Translations under genes and position numbers: made by a program | Shown: piece by piece, positions 63,786 through 64,000 of the stretch | Layout of the letters: the number at the start of each line of letters is the position of its first letter | Position numbering within the stretch: the first letter of the stretch is position 1 | The notes under the pieces: generated by a model | Database searches by the model: none | The model's input: the letters and a program-made list of their open reading frames with translations, nothing else | Told to the model about the DNA's origin: nothing | NCBI GenBank assembly: GCA_013399305.1 | Contig: VXAI01000046.1 | Location: 743,340-807,339 of the forward strand | Source of the DNA: Rostratula benghalensis | Lineage: Eukaryota > Chordata > Aves > Charadriiformes > Rostratulidae | Reading direction: 5' to 3' | DNA length: 64,000 nt

Positions 63786-64000
63786 CAACAAAAATTACTC
63801 ATTTTTGTTTCCATTCTCTGACTGCTATAATTTGTGACACTTTCCTTGAAGGAGCTGTGACCCTTTTTCGCTCAGCCATGGCTGCCATCCTACAGAGCTG
63901 AGAGTGATGGGTTCTCCTCCTGTCTCCAGCAGCTCACTGTGGCATTTGCCCCCTTGTAGCCCATTGTTGGTATCAGTGCACTGTGCTAGTATAAAGGAAT

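Overview
This window is nuclear DNA from a vertebrate, almost certainly a bird. It is AT-rich and repeat-poor. Its only abundant interspersed repeats are 5'-truncated CR1 LINEs, recognisable from the ORF2 tail and the typical 3' end ('ggtcccttcca ... attctatg'). A few old MIR-like remnants survive, there are two CpG islands, and coding sequence lies in short exons with GT-AG introns. There are no operons, CRISPR arrays or prokaryotic signals.

Layout: (1) Positions 1-30,584 hold no recognisable protein-coding exon of a known gene. I infer that this is the first intron of a minus-strand gene, most likely MYO1E. The inference rests on a CpG island at about 30,020-31,060, an apparent first exon ending ATG|GT at 30,585, and the known MYO1E/FAM81A neighbourhood. 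Inside this stretch, at 7,008-7,447 on the plus strand, a two-exon candidate for a small type II membrane protein is the best unexplained signal. (2) From 30.8 to 36.4 kb lies a short intergenic spacer holding one long CR1 and two short CR1 fragments. (3) A second CpG island (about 36,380-36,860), with an RFX/X-box-like motif, starts a plus-strand gene whose coding exons lie at 40,610-53,052. All eight coding exons join in phase into a 382-codon frame that I recognise confidently as FAM81A, a coiled-coil protein. (4) From 53,053 to about 55,120 is the FAM81A 3' UTR zone with three AATAAA signals. From 55.1 to 64.0 kb is downstream flank with small CR1/MIR remnants and two weak exon-like signals.

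The two genes are head to head, with about 5.8 kb between their apparent promoters. The MYO1E side carries a perfect CArG (SRF) box and the FAM81A side an X-box. Nothing in the sequence indicates joint function. MYO1E is an actin-membrane motor and FAM81A a coiled-coil scaffold-type protein. FAM81A is the one well-supported gene. The MYO1E first exon is a synteny-based inference, and the 7-kb candidate gene is a hypothesis. I see no sign of a dramatic new system.
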